From Galeopsis tetrahit (lineage: Eukaryota; Streptophyta; Magnoliopsida; Lamiales; Lamiaceae): a DNA stretch of 64,000 bases. The notes beneath the pieces were generated by a model. The model had not been told where the DNA came from, searched no databases, and saw nothing but the letters and a program-made list of their open reading frames with translations. The stretch is taken from assembly GCA_963675135.1 (NCBI GenBank), contig OY776119.1, forward strand, positions 82,453,727 through 82,517,726, read 5' to 3'. A program made the translations under genes and the position numbers. How positions within the stretch are numbered: the first letter of the stretch is position 1; each line of letters begins with the position of its first letter. Of the stretch, positions 11,246 to 22,662 are shown piece by piece.

Positions 11246-11525
11246 ACCGAGATTGGGTCGGCCCGGCCGGGTGGGGAAGTGGCCCGGCCGGGTGAAGTGT
11301 TGGTCGACCAAAAATAAAAACAGAGCACAGGTGGCCCGGCCGGGCGAGTGGTGCCGCCCGGCCGGGCGAAAACTTCGTAAACGGGGGAGGTGTTGGTCAG
11401 CTCGGCCGCCCGGCCGGGCGGGTGATATCGCTCGACCGGGCCTTATCTTCGAAAATGGCTCCAGAAAATGGCCCTTGACCGCCCGGCCGGGCGAGTGATG
11501 CCGCTCGGCCGGGCCGACCCAATCT
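11246..11525. repeat. Inverted CCCGGCCGGGCG repeat block at a head-to-head LTR junction
   Basis: 11250-11505 is close to the reverse complement of the GC-rich block found in the plus-strand LTRs (compare 18950-19145). Its ends are themselves inverted: GATTGGGTCGGCCCGGCC near 11252 and GGCCGGGCCGACCCAATC near 11506. After 11506 the sequence continues in the normal plus-strand LTR order. The first ~600 bp of the expected LTR, including its TGATTCGGG start, are missing. Confidence 0.75.
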
Positions 11526-12601
11526 CGGTGCCAAACGCGTATTTTCTCAAGTTTTAAGGGACTTACTTGCAAATATCACAACCAAACCCTACCCCAACAC
11601 TATAAATACCCCACTTCTTAAATTTCACACCATCTTACCCTTCTCTCAAGAATTCCTTCACATACTAACACACACTTGGAGGTTTTGGGTCATATCTTCT
11701 TCAATTCACCACCAATTCATGCAAGGAAGGAGTCACTAGCTTGGGAATTCAATTCCCCACCACACCACAGTCTAAGCTTTCTCTTATTTTCAGTTTTTAT
11801 TGCTTTGATCTTTGTTTTTCTTGTAATTCAAACATGTGGTTGATTGGCTAGAACACTTTTGGTTCTAGGGCCTTGTACATACTTTTGATGATATCTATGG
11901 ATTAATATTTGTTTAATTAGTGTTTGTGTGGCTTAATTCTATTTGGATGCTTGGTGTTTGTTGCAAAACATGTCATTATGTGTACAATGGTGATGTGTTG
12001 ATCATAGTTAGTTGAATTAGGTTGAGAAATCTAGTTTGATTAATTGATTGCAAGCATTTGACCTAATTTTATTGTGAGATTGAAAGATGATCAATGATTA
12101 GGAAGATGTGTGATGATCTTAGGGGCTTGATTGGGTCTTATTGTGCAACTTAGGTAGAGATACTAGGTTGTGTAGTATTTCCTTTGAATTACTTGGATCG
12201 AAAGGACTTTTAATTCATTATGTTGTGATCAATCTTATAGACAAAGCATGAACACCATTTGAATAGGCATTTAACCATAGTTGGATTCATTAGTAGTGCA
12301 TGTGCTCTAGGACCTACTTTCTCTTAATTGAGTTTACATCCATTTTCATTTCGTTTTCTTGATTTATATGGTATTTGATCGATTTCATCTTTGCTCTTTA
12401 TTGCTTATTTGTGACACTTGGTAGGTAATTTTAGAGTGAATCATCATATTCAAATTATCGATCACGTCTACTTAGAACTCGACTAGCAAACTATCACTTT
12501 TACGCTTAGCCTTCTCGTGGGATCGACCTCATGCTTATCACGCTACAATAGACGCCGTATAGTTGCGGTTGTTTATTTAGTGTTGCATATCACGTGTATC
12601 A
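11506..12601 (+). repeat. 5' LTR of copy A, truncated at its left
   Basis: Matches 19135-20229 with about four differences, including TATA box (TATAAATA near 11602) and the end CACGTGTATCA. The upstream U3 portion is replaced by inverted repeat sequence, so the usual promoter-proximal U3 is missing. Confidence 0.88.
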
Positions 12602-12607
12602 AGTTTA

Positions 12608-12623
12608 TGGCGCCGCTGCCGGG
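12608..12623 (+). promoter_or_regulatory. Primer binding site of copy A
   Basis: TGGCGCCGCTGCCGGG, six bases inside the LTR end. It resembles the site complementary to the tRNA-Asp 3' end used by Athila-type elements, with one C where copy D (50338) has T. The same site recurs at 20236 and 27864. Confidence 0.75.
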
Positions 12624-12781
12624 AAGGTTTTTATAAGCTATAGAGTGTAGGCTAAGAGAGTTTTAGTTTAGACATTTACTTGCTTTCTTTATTTGCAAAA
12701 TTCCAAAAAAATATTTGTGTTTGTTATCTTGATCTTATTTGCAATTCTAACTCTCGTTTGCTCTTTTGATAGACATGGTTT

Positions 12782-15034
12782 ATGATCACACGATCTAGGA
12801 GGAACCACCAAGAAGTGCTACCTTTAGATCCGGAGATTGAAGCCAATTATCGAAGAAGGAACGCCGAAAGGAGAAGACTAGAGTTGGAAAGAATGAATCG
12901 ACGGGAAAATCCGGTTGAAGAAGAGGAGGAATTTGAGAATCACGGGGTATAAGGAGTTGAGGAACCAAACGGGAATGGAGGTAACCGACCTCAAGGAGTA
13001 CTAAGGGACAATTTTCGTCGGAGAGGTGAAGATAACATTGGGATGGAAAGAAATGTAGAGCAACGGGAGGAAAACGGAAATCAACGAGTATTGAGAGACC
13101 ATTTCCGCCCTATCCCAAGGCCCTATGGAAGAGCGGGTCGGGAACCCGTTGATGCTCATAACTTTGAGCTTAAGCCGGCCCTAATCATGATGGTTCAAAA
13201 CAACCAATTTGGAGGGTTGTCAAAGGAGGATCCTAACCTCCATTTATCTCAATTCTTAGAGATAAGTGGAACGGTTAAGATCAACCGTGTCCCTCAAGAT
13301 TACATCCATCTCCAATTGTTCCCATTTTCCCTCCGTGATCGTGCAAAGCAATGGTACATGTCTCTTGATCTAAGGACAATCGAAAATTGGGCCGATCTTG
13401 TAAACGCTTTCCTCATGAAGTACTTTCCTCCAAGCAATACCATCAAGATAAGAGGAGAAATTTCTTCTTTCATGCAAGACGATGATGAGTCTTTAGCCGA
13501 GGCTTGGGAGTGTTTCAAGGATCTCATACGGAGTTGTCCTCAACATGGGTTCTCAAGAGACCAATTGATTTGCTATTTCTACAACGGGATGGACCATCGA
13601 ACAAGAGGGATGGTGGATGCCTCGGCCGGTGGAGGTTCTTTGCTAGGAAAGACGACGGATGAAGGCTATGTGCTTCTAGAGGAGATGGCAAAGAATGGAA
13701 ACCAATGGCCATCCGAGAGAAGGCAAGCCCGGAAAGTAGCTTCCACTAAGGAGTCAGATGATTTTGCTACTCTATCCAACAAGATGGATAAGTTGACTTC
13801 GATGATGGCGGCCAAGTCATTAATGGGACCTAGTGATGAACAATATGAAGAGGCCCATTATATGAATAATCAAAGGGACCGTAACTTTCGAGAAAGAGGT
13901 TGGAACGAGAGGCAAAATCCCCCTAACCCAAATCATTACCATCCCGGATTAAGGCAACATGAGAACTTTTCCTATGCCAACACAAGGAATGCCATTATCC
14001 CACCTCCAAATTTCAATGTTAGAGATGGAGCTATTGTGGAGTCTTCGTCAAAACCATCATTGGAGGATATGTTTGGTGCCTTCATGGGGGAAACCAAAAA
14101 CTTCATGAGAGAGACTAGGGACAATGCAAGCAAGACTTGGCAAAGACTTGAGGAACAAGGGGAAATGATCAAAAAAGTGGCAAATAATGTGAAAGCCATA
14201 GAGAAGCAAGTGAGTCAACTTTCTAATGTCATCGGTAGTCAACACACTCCGGGACAATTTCCTTCAAACACGGAGCTCAATCCCAAGGAGCATTGCAAAG
14301 CTATAAAGCTAAGAAGTGGGACGAGCTACGATGGGCCAAAGATGCCACAAGAGGAGGAAATGGTAATGGCACCCGAGGATGTCGACAAAGAAGATGGACA
14401 AGAGAAAGAAAGGCAAGAGGAGATAGTGAGGGAAGAAGAGAAAGTAGAAGAGAAAAAGAGTGAGGAGGCAATCCCTCCTCAAGACAAAGGCAAGAATGTG
14501 GTACCTCTCCCATACCCTCAAAGGTTGAAGAAGAAGGGCTTGGACAACAAATTTGCCAAATTTGTGGAGATGTTCAAGAAGATCCACATCAACATCCCCT
14601 TTGCCGAACCTCTAAAACAAATGCCCCATTATTCCAAGTTTTTGAAAGAAATTATGTCCAACAAGAGGAAGATGGTGGAATATGAAACGGTGCACTTGAC
14701 CGAGGAGTGTAGCTCAATCATTCAAGCAAAGCTACCTCAAAAGCTTAGAGATCCCGGATCTTTCACCCTACCATGTGTTATTGGAGATGGAGGTACATTT
14801 AGAGCTTTGTGTGATTTGGGAGCTAGTATCAATCTTATACCATTATCCATATTTAAAACTCTTGGTTTGGGAAAGCTTACACCAACCACAATGAGTCTTG
14901 TATTGGCGGATAGATCCATGACATACCCTTTGGGTATAGTAGAGGATGTGTTGGTTAAGGTGGACAAATTCATTTTCAAAGATAGTCAAGCCCATGTGTG
15001 CATTGTTGGAGAAGGGTGCCACCTTCATCTTTAG
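12782..15034 (+). pseudogene. Copy A gag-protease frame (stop codon 57, RT deleted)
   Basis: Frame starts MITRSRRNHQEV at 12782, as in the long copy at 50511, and meets an in-frame TAA at 12950. It then stays open (first ATG 13043) to 15034. It contains the retrotransposon gag core (SLRDRAKQWY near 13340), a charged coiled-coil-like linker rich in Glu and Lys (14340-14470) and the protease motif ALCDLGAS near 14810. At 14977/14978 the frame leaves the protease and joins sequence that in the long copy lies 1,598 bp downstream; the last 19 residues are frameshifted integrase-side sequence. The protein therefore lacks the protease C-terminus and all of reverse transcriptase. Confidence 0.85.
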
Positions 15035-16847
15035 TGAAGAATGTGTAAAGTCATTTGAGATCTTGAAAGAGGCCTTGATCAAAGCTCCCGTGTTGGTGAT
15101 ACCCGATTGGAGTCAACCGTTTGAAATTATGTGTGATGCTAGTGATTATGCTATTGGAGTAGCTTTGGGCCAAAAGAGAGACAAGCTCTTTCGGGTGATT
15201 TACTATGCAAGCAAAACTTTGAATCCGGCTCAAAAGAATTACACCACAACGGAGAAGGAGATGCTAGCCGTGATTTATAGTTTTGACAAGTTTAGAGCAT
15301 ACTTGGTGGGAGCTAAGACCATAGTGTACACAGATCACACGGCTCTCAAGTATTTGATTGAGAAGAAAGAGGCCAAACCAAGGTTGATAAGATGGGTGCT
15401 CCTCTTGCAAGAATTTGACGTGGAGATAAGGGATATAAAAGGATGTGAAAATGTGGTGGCGGATCATCTCTCAAGGCTTGAGAATGTGGAAGAAAAGGAC
15501 ATCCAAGTTCCTATTAAAGAGTGGTTTCCCGATGAGCAAATCCTTGCCATCAAAGAAACATGTCCATGGTTCGCCGACTTTGTGAACTACATAGCCACCG
15601 GAACACCACCACCAAACCTCTCATTCCATCAAAAGAAGAAGTTTTACCATGGTGTAAAGTTCTATGTTTGGGAGGATCCATTTCTTTATAGATGGTGTTC
15701 GGATATGATCATGAGAAGGTGCTTGGGGGAAGATGAGTGGGAGAAAGTAATTGAAGAGTGCCATTCATCTCCTTATGGAGGTCATTTTGGAGCAAATAGG
15801 ACGGCTCACAAGGTTCTTCAAAGTGGTTTCTATTGGCCATCCATTTTTAGGGATTGTGTAGCTTTTGTGAAGAAGTGTGACAAGTGCCAAAGGATGGGAA
15901 ACATTTCAAAGAGGCATGAGATGCCTATGAAGAATGTGATTGAGGTAGAGCTTTTTGATGTATGGGGGATTGATTTTATGGGGCCATTCCCCGTTTCTCA
16001 TGGTTTTTCCTACATCCTTTTGGCCATCGATTATGTCTCTAGGTGGATTGAAGTCATTCCAACCACTACAAATGATGCCAAGGTGGTCCTCAATTTTTTG
16101 AGAAAGAATATTTTTACTCGTTTTGGCACTCCAAGAGCATTAGTGAGTGATGGTGGTTCACACTTTTGCAACCGATGGCTTGACCAACTTTTGACAAAGT
16201 ATGGAGTAAAGCATAGGGTGACCACACCATATCACCCTCAAGCTAATGGGCAAACGGAGCTTGCTAATCGAGAAGTGAAGCAAATCTTGGAGAAAACCGT
16301 TGGGTTAAAAAGGAAAGATTGGGCTATCAAGTTGGATGATGCTCTTTGGGCATATCGAACCGCCTACAAGACACCTTTGGGCACATCTCCTTACCAACTT
16401 GTGTATGGCAAGTCTTGTCATCTACCCGTGGAAGTGGAGTTGAGAACTCGTTGGGCCATCAACGAGTTGAATCTTGATCTTAAGGCATCGGGAGAAAAAA
16501 GAAAGATGATGCTTAATGAGCTTGATGAGTTTAGGAATGGAGCCTTTGAGAATTCCAAGATTCACAAAGAAAGAGCTAAGAAATTTCATGACAAGATGAT
16601 TGAAAGGAGGGAATTTCAAGTTGGAGAACAAGTCCTATTGTTCAACTCAAGGTTGAGGTTATTTCCGGGCAAATTGAAGTCAAAGTGGTCGGGGCCCTTT
16701 GTGATTAAGAATGTGACGCCCATGGGAAATGTGGAACTCATTGGTAAGGATGGAACGACCTTTGTGGTGAGCGGACAAAGAGTGAAGCATTACTTTGGGA
16801 ATGAGCAACTTCGAATGGTGGAGTCGCTTCGTTTGGATGAGGCTTGA
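14978..16847 (+). pseudogene. Copy A RNase H-integrase frame
   Basis: Open in another frame after the deletion junction. It holds the RNase H block PFEIMCDASDYAIGVALGQ (about 15115), TDHTALKYLIEKK, the DHLSRLE end of RNase H, the integrase HHCC finger ending CDKCQRMG (about 15888), the DDE core (DFMGPFP, DGGSHF, NGQTE) and the C-terminal WSGPFVIKNV module near 16690. Residues and order match the Athila branch of Ty3/gypsy. No ATG at the junction and no linkage to the gag frame without frameshifting, so no normal polyprotein is expected, although the integrase region itself is uninterrupted. Confidence 0.82.
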
Positions 16848-18537
16848 AAGAAGAAGCAACCGTCCGGCATAGGACGTTAAAAATAGCGCTTCTTGGGAGG
16901 CAACCCAAGGTTTTATTGCTTTGTGTTTTTATTGCTTTAGTAGTGTTGATAGCTTAGTTGCTTTGTAGGTATGGATGAGGAGAATTGTGGATACCTTGTC
17001 TTGGAGAATGAAGAAGAAGCAAAACCAACTTTGGAAAAAGAGAGCAAGTGGTGCAATGGTAATCTTTGAAGAAGCATTGGATGTGCAAGGAGGGAGGTAA
17101 CAACTTGTAGCCCCAAACTTAGAATTTTTACATAGTAAAATTCTAAGTTTGGGGGAGTTATTTTCCTTTTATTTTTCTACTAGTTATTACCCTTGCACCG
17201 GTTCGTCATTCTACTTGTGTCACATTTTGCACCGGCGCACACTTGGTTTTCACATGTTTATATTGGTTAAGTTGGTTTTGATCATATGTTGGGTAGTAGA
17301 CATTTGGTGAAATGTGAGCATGAATAGTCATTGGAATTCATTGTTGAGTAGTTGTGATGATGTTTATTTGCTTTGAATGTAAGCATGATTGATGTTGGAT
17401 ATAGTTTCATGATTGTGTTCATATTTGTGATCTTGGATAGCATGGATATATGATGTGTTGTTGTGTGGGAACATTTGATGAATGTGAGAGTCCTATTGAA
17501 TAGAACCGGTGAGAATTGAGCCTTAAATCGAGCATGTAATCCGGTTTAGTTCATTTGAGAGTGGACTAGGTTATTGCTAGTGATCCTAGAACTTGCCTAA
17601 GTTCTTGTTTGGAAAGCATGATTGTGTGAGATGATGTGATGTGATATAGACCATCTTGTTCTAAAAAAGTCACTTAGCCAAAATTTCCCAAAACCGAAGT
17701 AATTTTCCGTAGTTAGCCCCTTGAGCTTAATTCCTCATTTTCTTGGCAAATTACAATGTTAACCACTTAGCCTTTTTGAGCCTTTTGATTCTTATATCTA
17801 GTGGGGGATAAAAGACAAAGTGGAAAAACATGTGCTTGAATGAATATCTTTGGTGAAAAGAAAAGTTGGAAAAGTTGAAAGATGAAAAGAAAATCAAGGA
17901 AAAGAAAAGAGGGACAAAGAGCCCCAAAAGCTTGGGAAAAAAAATGGTTCAAAAGATGAGATGATGAATGCTTGAAAAAGAATGGAAAAAGAAAAGTGAG
18001 GAGGAAGTTTGTAAGCTTTGAAAGTGAAAGCACACATTGTAAAACAACAAGTTTTGTCCTCCACTAGAAGAGTCACAATTCCCAAATTCATCCTACCTTG
18101 TCCAAAGAGCCAATGTTACATCCTTGATTAAGTCCTATTGATCACATTGTTGAGCATTTGAGTGTGTGTAGAAAGTAGAAGTTGGGCAAGCATATGGTGA
18201 TTGCATAGCATGACTTGGTTGATGAGTGCATTAATATCCTTAATTTGTTTGTGTGTTTGAGAGAAACACTCCATCATGTGAGTAGAGGACTTGAGCATTT
18301 GGATTATGTTTCCCATCACAATGTGTTGTGTACGTGTGCATTCTTTGATCTATGAATGTGGATTGCAATAGTGAGCCTATAACTTTCATTGAGAAATGCA
18401 CTTGGAGAAAGAGATATCATTACATCTTACTTTGCATGTGTGATTTGCATTGAATATTTCATTGTGATCATTTCACCCTTATTGCTTTAAGTGCTTAGTT
18501 GTTTGAGGACAAACAACATTTTAAGGTTGGGGGGGTT
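16848..18537 (+). other. Copy A post-pol non-coding region with two conserved hairpins
   Basis: No env-like frame is seen. Just after the pol stop lies CTTGGGAGGCAACCCAAG (16892-16909), a short hairpin conserved in copies B and D. At 17111-17154 an 18-bp perfect inverted repeat, CCCCAAACTTAGAATTTT with its complement, encloses an 8-base loop; D has it at 56374-56417. The region ends in the polypurine tract TTGGGGGGG just before the LTR at 18538. Confidence 0.75.
17111..17154 (+). other. Conserved perfect hairpin downstream of pol (copy A)
   Basis: An 18-bp stem is formed by CCCCAAACTTAGAATTTT and its exact reverse complement, with a loop of 8 bases, immediately followed by GGGGAG. Copies B (24739-24782) and D (56374-56417) keep the stem although D differs elsewhere nearby. 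Role unknown; the G-rich arm could act as a second polypurine tract or as an RNA structural or termination signal. Confidence 0.7.
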
Positions 18538-20229
18538 TGATTCGGGTGGAATTTACACGATTTATAAGCACATGTGAAGCATATTTTGATGTGTATTTCA
18601 TTGATTTGTGCATTGGATATGATTTGAGAGAAATGTTGTGTTTTGTTGGTTTTGTAGGTAAAACGATGGAATTTAGAGCAAAACACATACCATAAGTGAT
18701 CGGACCGAAAATAGGAGCGCACCATTGGATCCGGCTCGAAAATGGAGTGGAATAGGCAAAAGAATCGAGTCGATTGGAGGTCGGAAGCTCAAGAAACGGA
18801 GGGACGAAGTTGGAGGACGAAAACGAAGACGGGGCCAAAGTCGAAAGTTTAGCCCGGCCGAGCGGCATCACTCGCCCGGCCGGGCGGCCGAGCATGAATT
18901 TCGGCCAAGTTACGAAAGTTTGGCCCGGCCGAGCGGCATCACTCGCCCGGCCGGGCGGTCAAGGGCCATTTTCGAAGATAAGGCCCGGCCGAGCGACATC
19001 ACCCGCCCGGCCGGGCGGCCGAGCTGACCAACACCTCCCCCGTTTACGAAGTTTTCGCCCGGTCGGGCGGCACCACTCGCCCGGTCGGGCCACCTGTGCT
19101 CTGTTTTTATTTTTGGTCGGCCAACACTTCACCCGGCCGGGCCGACCCAATCTCGGTGCCAAACGCGTATTTTCTCTAGTTTTAAGGGACTTACTTGCAA
19201 ATATCACAACCAAACCCTACCCCAACACTATAAATACCCCACTTCTTAAATTTCACACCATCTTACCCCTCTCTCAAGAATTCCTTCACATACTAACACA
19301 CACTTGGAGGTTTTGGGTCATATCTTCTTCAATTCACCACCAATTCATGCAAGGAAGGAGTCACTAGCTTGGGAATTCAATTCCCCACCACACCACAGTC
19401 TAAGCTTTCTCTTATTTTCAGTTTTTATTGCTTTGATCTTTGTTTTTCTTGTAATTCAAACATGTGGTTGATTGGCTAGAACACTTTTGGTTCTAGGGCC
19501 TTGTACATACTTTTGATGATATCTATGGATTAATATTTGTTTAATTAGTGTTTGTGTGGCTTAATTCTATTTGGATGCTTGGTGTTTGTTGCAAAACATG
19601 TCATTATGTGTACAATGGTGATGTGTTGATCATAGTTAGTTGAATTAGGTTGAGAAATCTAGTTTGATTAATTGATTGCAAGCATTTGACCTAATTTTAT
19701 TGTGAGATTGAAAGATGATCAATGATTAGGAAGATGTGTGATGATCTTAGGGGCTTGATTGGGTCTTATTGTGCAACTTAGGTAGAGATACTAGGTTGTG
19801 TAGTATTTCCTTTGAATTACTTGGATCGAAAGGACTTTTAATTCATTATGTTGTGATCAATCTTATAGACAAAGCATGAACACCATTTGAATAGGCATTT
19901 AACCATAGTTGGATTCATTAGTAGTGCATGTGCTCTAGGACCTACTTTCTCTTAATTGAGTTTACATCCATTTTCATTTCGTTTTCTTGATTTATATGGT
20001 ATTTGATCGATTTCGTCTTTGCTCTTTATTGCTTATTTGTGACACTTGGTAGGTAATTTTAGAGTGAATCATCATATTCAAATTATCGATCACGTCTACT
20101 TAGAACTCGACTAGCAAACTATCACTTTTACACTTAGCCTTCTCGTGGGATCGACCTCATGCTTATCACGCTACAATAGACGCCGTATAGTTGCGGTTGT
20201 TTATTTAGTGTTGCATATCACGTGTATCA
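18538..20229 (+). repeat. LTR shared by copies A and B
   Basis: 1,692 bp, TGATTCGGGTGGAATTTAC to CACGTGTATCA. U3 carries the CCCGGCCGGGCG palindromic repeats (18850-19145); a TATA box TATAAATA lies at 19229-19236, leaving about 1 kb of R-U5. Preceded by a polypurine tract and followed by a primer binding site, so it serves as 3' LTR of A and 5' LTR of B. Confidence 0.92.
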
Positions 20230-20409
20230 AGTTTATGGCGCCGCTGCCGGGAAGGTTTTTATAAGCTATAGAGTGTAGGCTAAGAGAGTTTTAGTTTAGA
20301 CATTTACTTGCTTTCTTTATTTGCAAAATTCCAAAAAAATATTTGTGTTTGTTATCTTGATCTTATTTGCAATTCTAACTCTCGTTTGCTCTTTTGATAG
20401 ACATGGTTT

Positions 20410-22662
20410 ATGATCACACGATCTAGGAGGAACCACCAAGAAGTGCTACCTTTAGATCCGGAGATTGAAGCCAATTATCGAAGAAGGAACGCCGAAAGGA
20501 GAAGACTAGAGTTGGAAAGAATGAATCGACGGGAAAATCCGGTTGAAGAAGAGGAGGAATTTGAGAATCACGGGGTATAAGGAGTTGAGGAACCAAACGG
20601 GAATGGAGGTAACCGACCTCAAGGAGTACTAAGGGACAATTTTCGTCGGAGAGGTGAAGATAACATTGGGATGGAAAGAAATGTAGAGCAACGGGAGGAA
20701 AACGGAAATCAACGAGTATTGAGAGACCATTTCCGCCCTATCCCAAGGCCCTATGGAGGAGCGGGTCGGGAACCCGTTGATGCTCATAACTTTGAGCTTA
20801 AGCCGGCCCTAGTCATGATGGTTCAAAACAACCAATTTGGAGGGTTGTCAAAGGAGGATCCTAACCTCCATTTATCTCAATTCTTAGAGATAAGTGGAAC
20901 GGTTAAGATCAACCGTGTCCCTCAAGATTACATCCATCTCCAATTGTTCCCATTTTCCCTCCGTGATCGTGCAAAGCAATGGTACATGTCTCTTGATCTA
21001 AGGACAATCGAAAATTGGGCCGATCTTGTAGACGCTTTCCTCATGAAGTACTTTCCTCCAAGCAATACCATCAAGATAAGAGGAGAAATTTCTTCTTTCA
21101 TGCAAGACGATGATGAGTCTTTAGCCGAGGCTTGGGAGCGTTTCAAGGATCTCATACGGAGTTGTCCTCAACATGGGTTCTCAATAGACCAATTGATTTG
21201 CTATTTCTACAACGGGATGGACCATCGAACAAGAGGGATGGTGGATGCCTCGGCCGGTGGAGGTTCTTTGCTAGGAAAGACGACGGATGAAGGCTATGTG
21301 CTTCTAGAGGAGATGGCAAAGAACGGAAACCAATGGCCATCCGAGAGAAGGCAAGCCCGGAAAGTAGCTTCCACTAAGGAGTCAGATGATTTTGCTACTC
21401 TATCCAACAAGATGGATAAGTTGACTTCGATGATGGCGGCCAAGTCATTAATGGGACCTAGTGATGAACAATATGAAGAGGCCCATTATATGAATAATCA
21501 AAGGGACCGTAACTTTCGAGAAAGAGGTTGGAACGAGAGGCAAAATCCCCCTAACCCAAATCATTACCATCCCGGATTAAGGCAACATGAGAACTTTTCC
21601 TATGCCAACACAAGGAATGCCATTATCCCACCTCCAAATTTCAATGTTAGAGATGGAGCTATTGTGGAGTCTTCGTCAAAACCATCATTGGAGGATATGT
21701 TTGGTGCCTTCATGGGGGAAACCAAAAACTTCATGAGAGAGACTAGGGACAATGCAAGCAAGACTTGGCAAAGACTTGAGGAACAAGGGGAAATGATCAA
21801 AAAAGTGGCAAATAATGTGAAAGCCATAGAGAAGCAAGTGAGTCAACTTTCTAATGTCATCGGTAGTCAACACACTCCGGGACAATTTCCTTCAAACACG
21901 GAGCTCAATCCCAAGGAGCATTTCAAAGCTATAAAGCTAAGAAGTGGGACGAGCTACGATGGGCCAAAGATGCCACAAGAGGAGGAAATGGTAATGGCAC
22001 CCGAGGATGTCGACAAAGAAGATGGACAAGAGAAAGAAAGGCAAGAGGAGATAGTGAGGGAAGAAGAGAAAGTAGAAGAGAAAAAGAGTGAGGAGGCAAT
22101 CCCTCCTCAAGACAAAGGCAAGAATGTGGTACCTCTCCCATACCCTCAAAGGTTGAAGAAGAAGGGCTTGGACAACAAATTTGCCAAATTTGTGGAGATG
22201 TTCAAGAAGATCCACATCAACATCCCCTTTGCCGAACCTCTAGAACAAATGCCCCATTATTCCAAGTTTTTGAAAGAAATTATGTCCAACAAGAGGAAGA
22301 TGGTGGAATATGAAACGGTGCACTTGACCGAGGAGTGTAGCTCAATCATTCAAGCAAAGCTACCTCAAAAGCTTAGAGATCCCGGATCTTTCACCCTACC
22401 ATGTGTTATTGGAGATGGAGGTACATTTAGAGCTTTGTGTGATTTGGGAGCTAGTATCAATCTTATACCATTATCCATATTTAAAACTCTTGGTTTGGGA
22501 AAGCTTACACCAACCACAATGAGTCTTGTATTGGCGGATAGATCCATGACATACCCTTTGGGTATAGTAGAGGATGTGTTGGTTAAGGTGGACAAATTCA
22601 TTTTCAAAGATAGCCAAGCCCATGTGTGCATTGTTGGAGAAGGGTGCCACCTTCATCTTTAG
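20410..22662 (+). pseudogene. Copy B gag-protease frame (same stop and RT deletion as A)
   Basis: Identical in layout to copy A: start at 20410, in-frame TAA at 20578, open from ATG 20671 to 22662, gag core near 20970, charged linker near 21970-22100, DLGAS protease motif near 22440 and the same deletion junction near 22605. Only a handful of amino-acid changes from A were noted (for example R to G near 20758 and C to F near 21922). The shared stop and shared junction show A and B descend from one defective element. Confidence 0.85.

Noticed and set aside
11225..11572. Arg/Pro/Gly-rich proteins in the LTR GC-rich blocks (also 18725-19367, 26353-26995, 48468-49394)
   Set aside because: Translations of palindromic LTR repeats; present in several frames and on both strands, so not genes.
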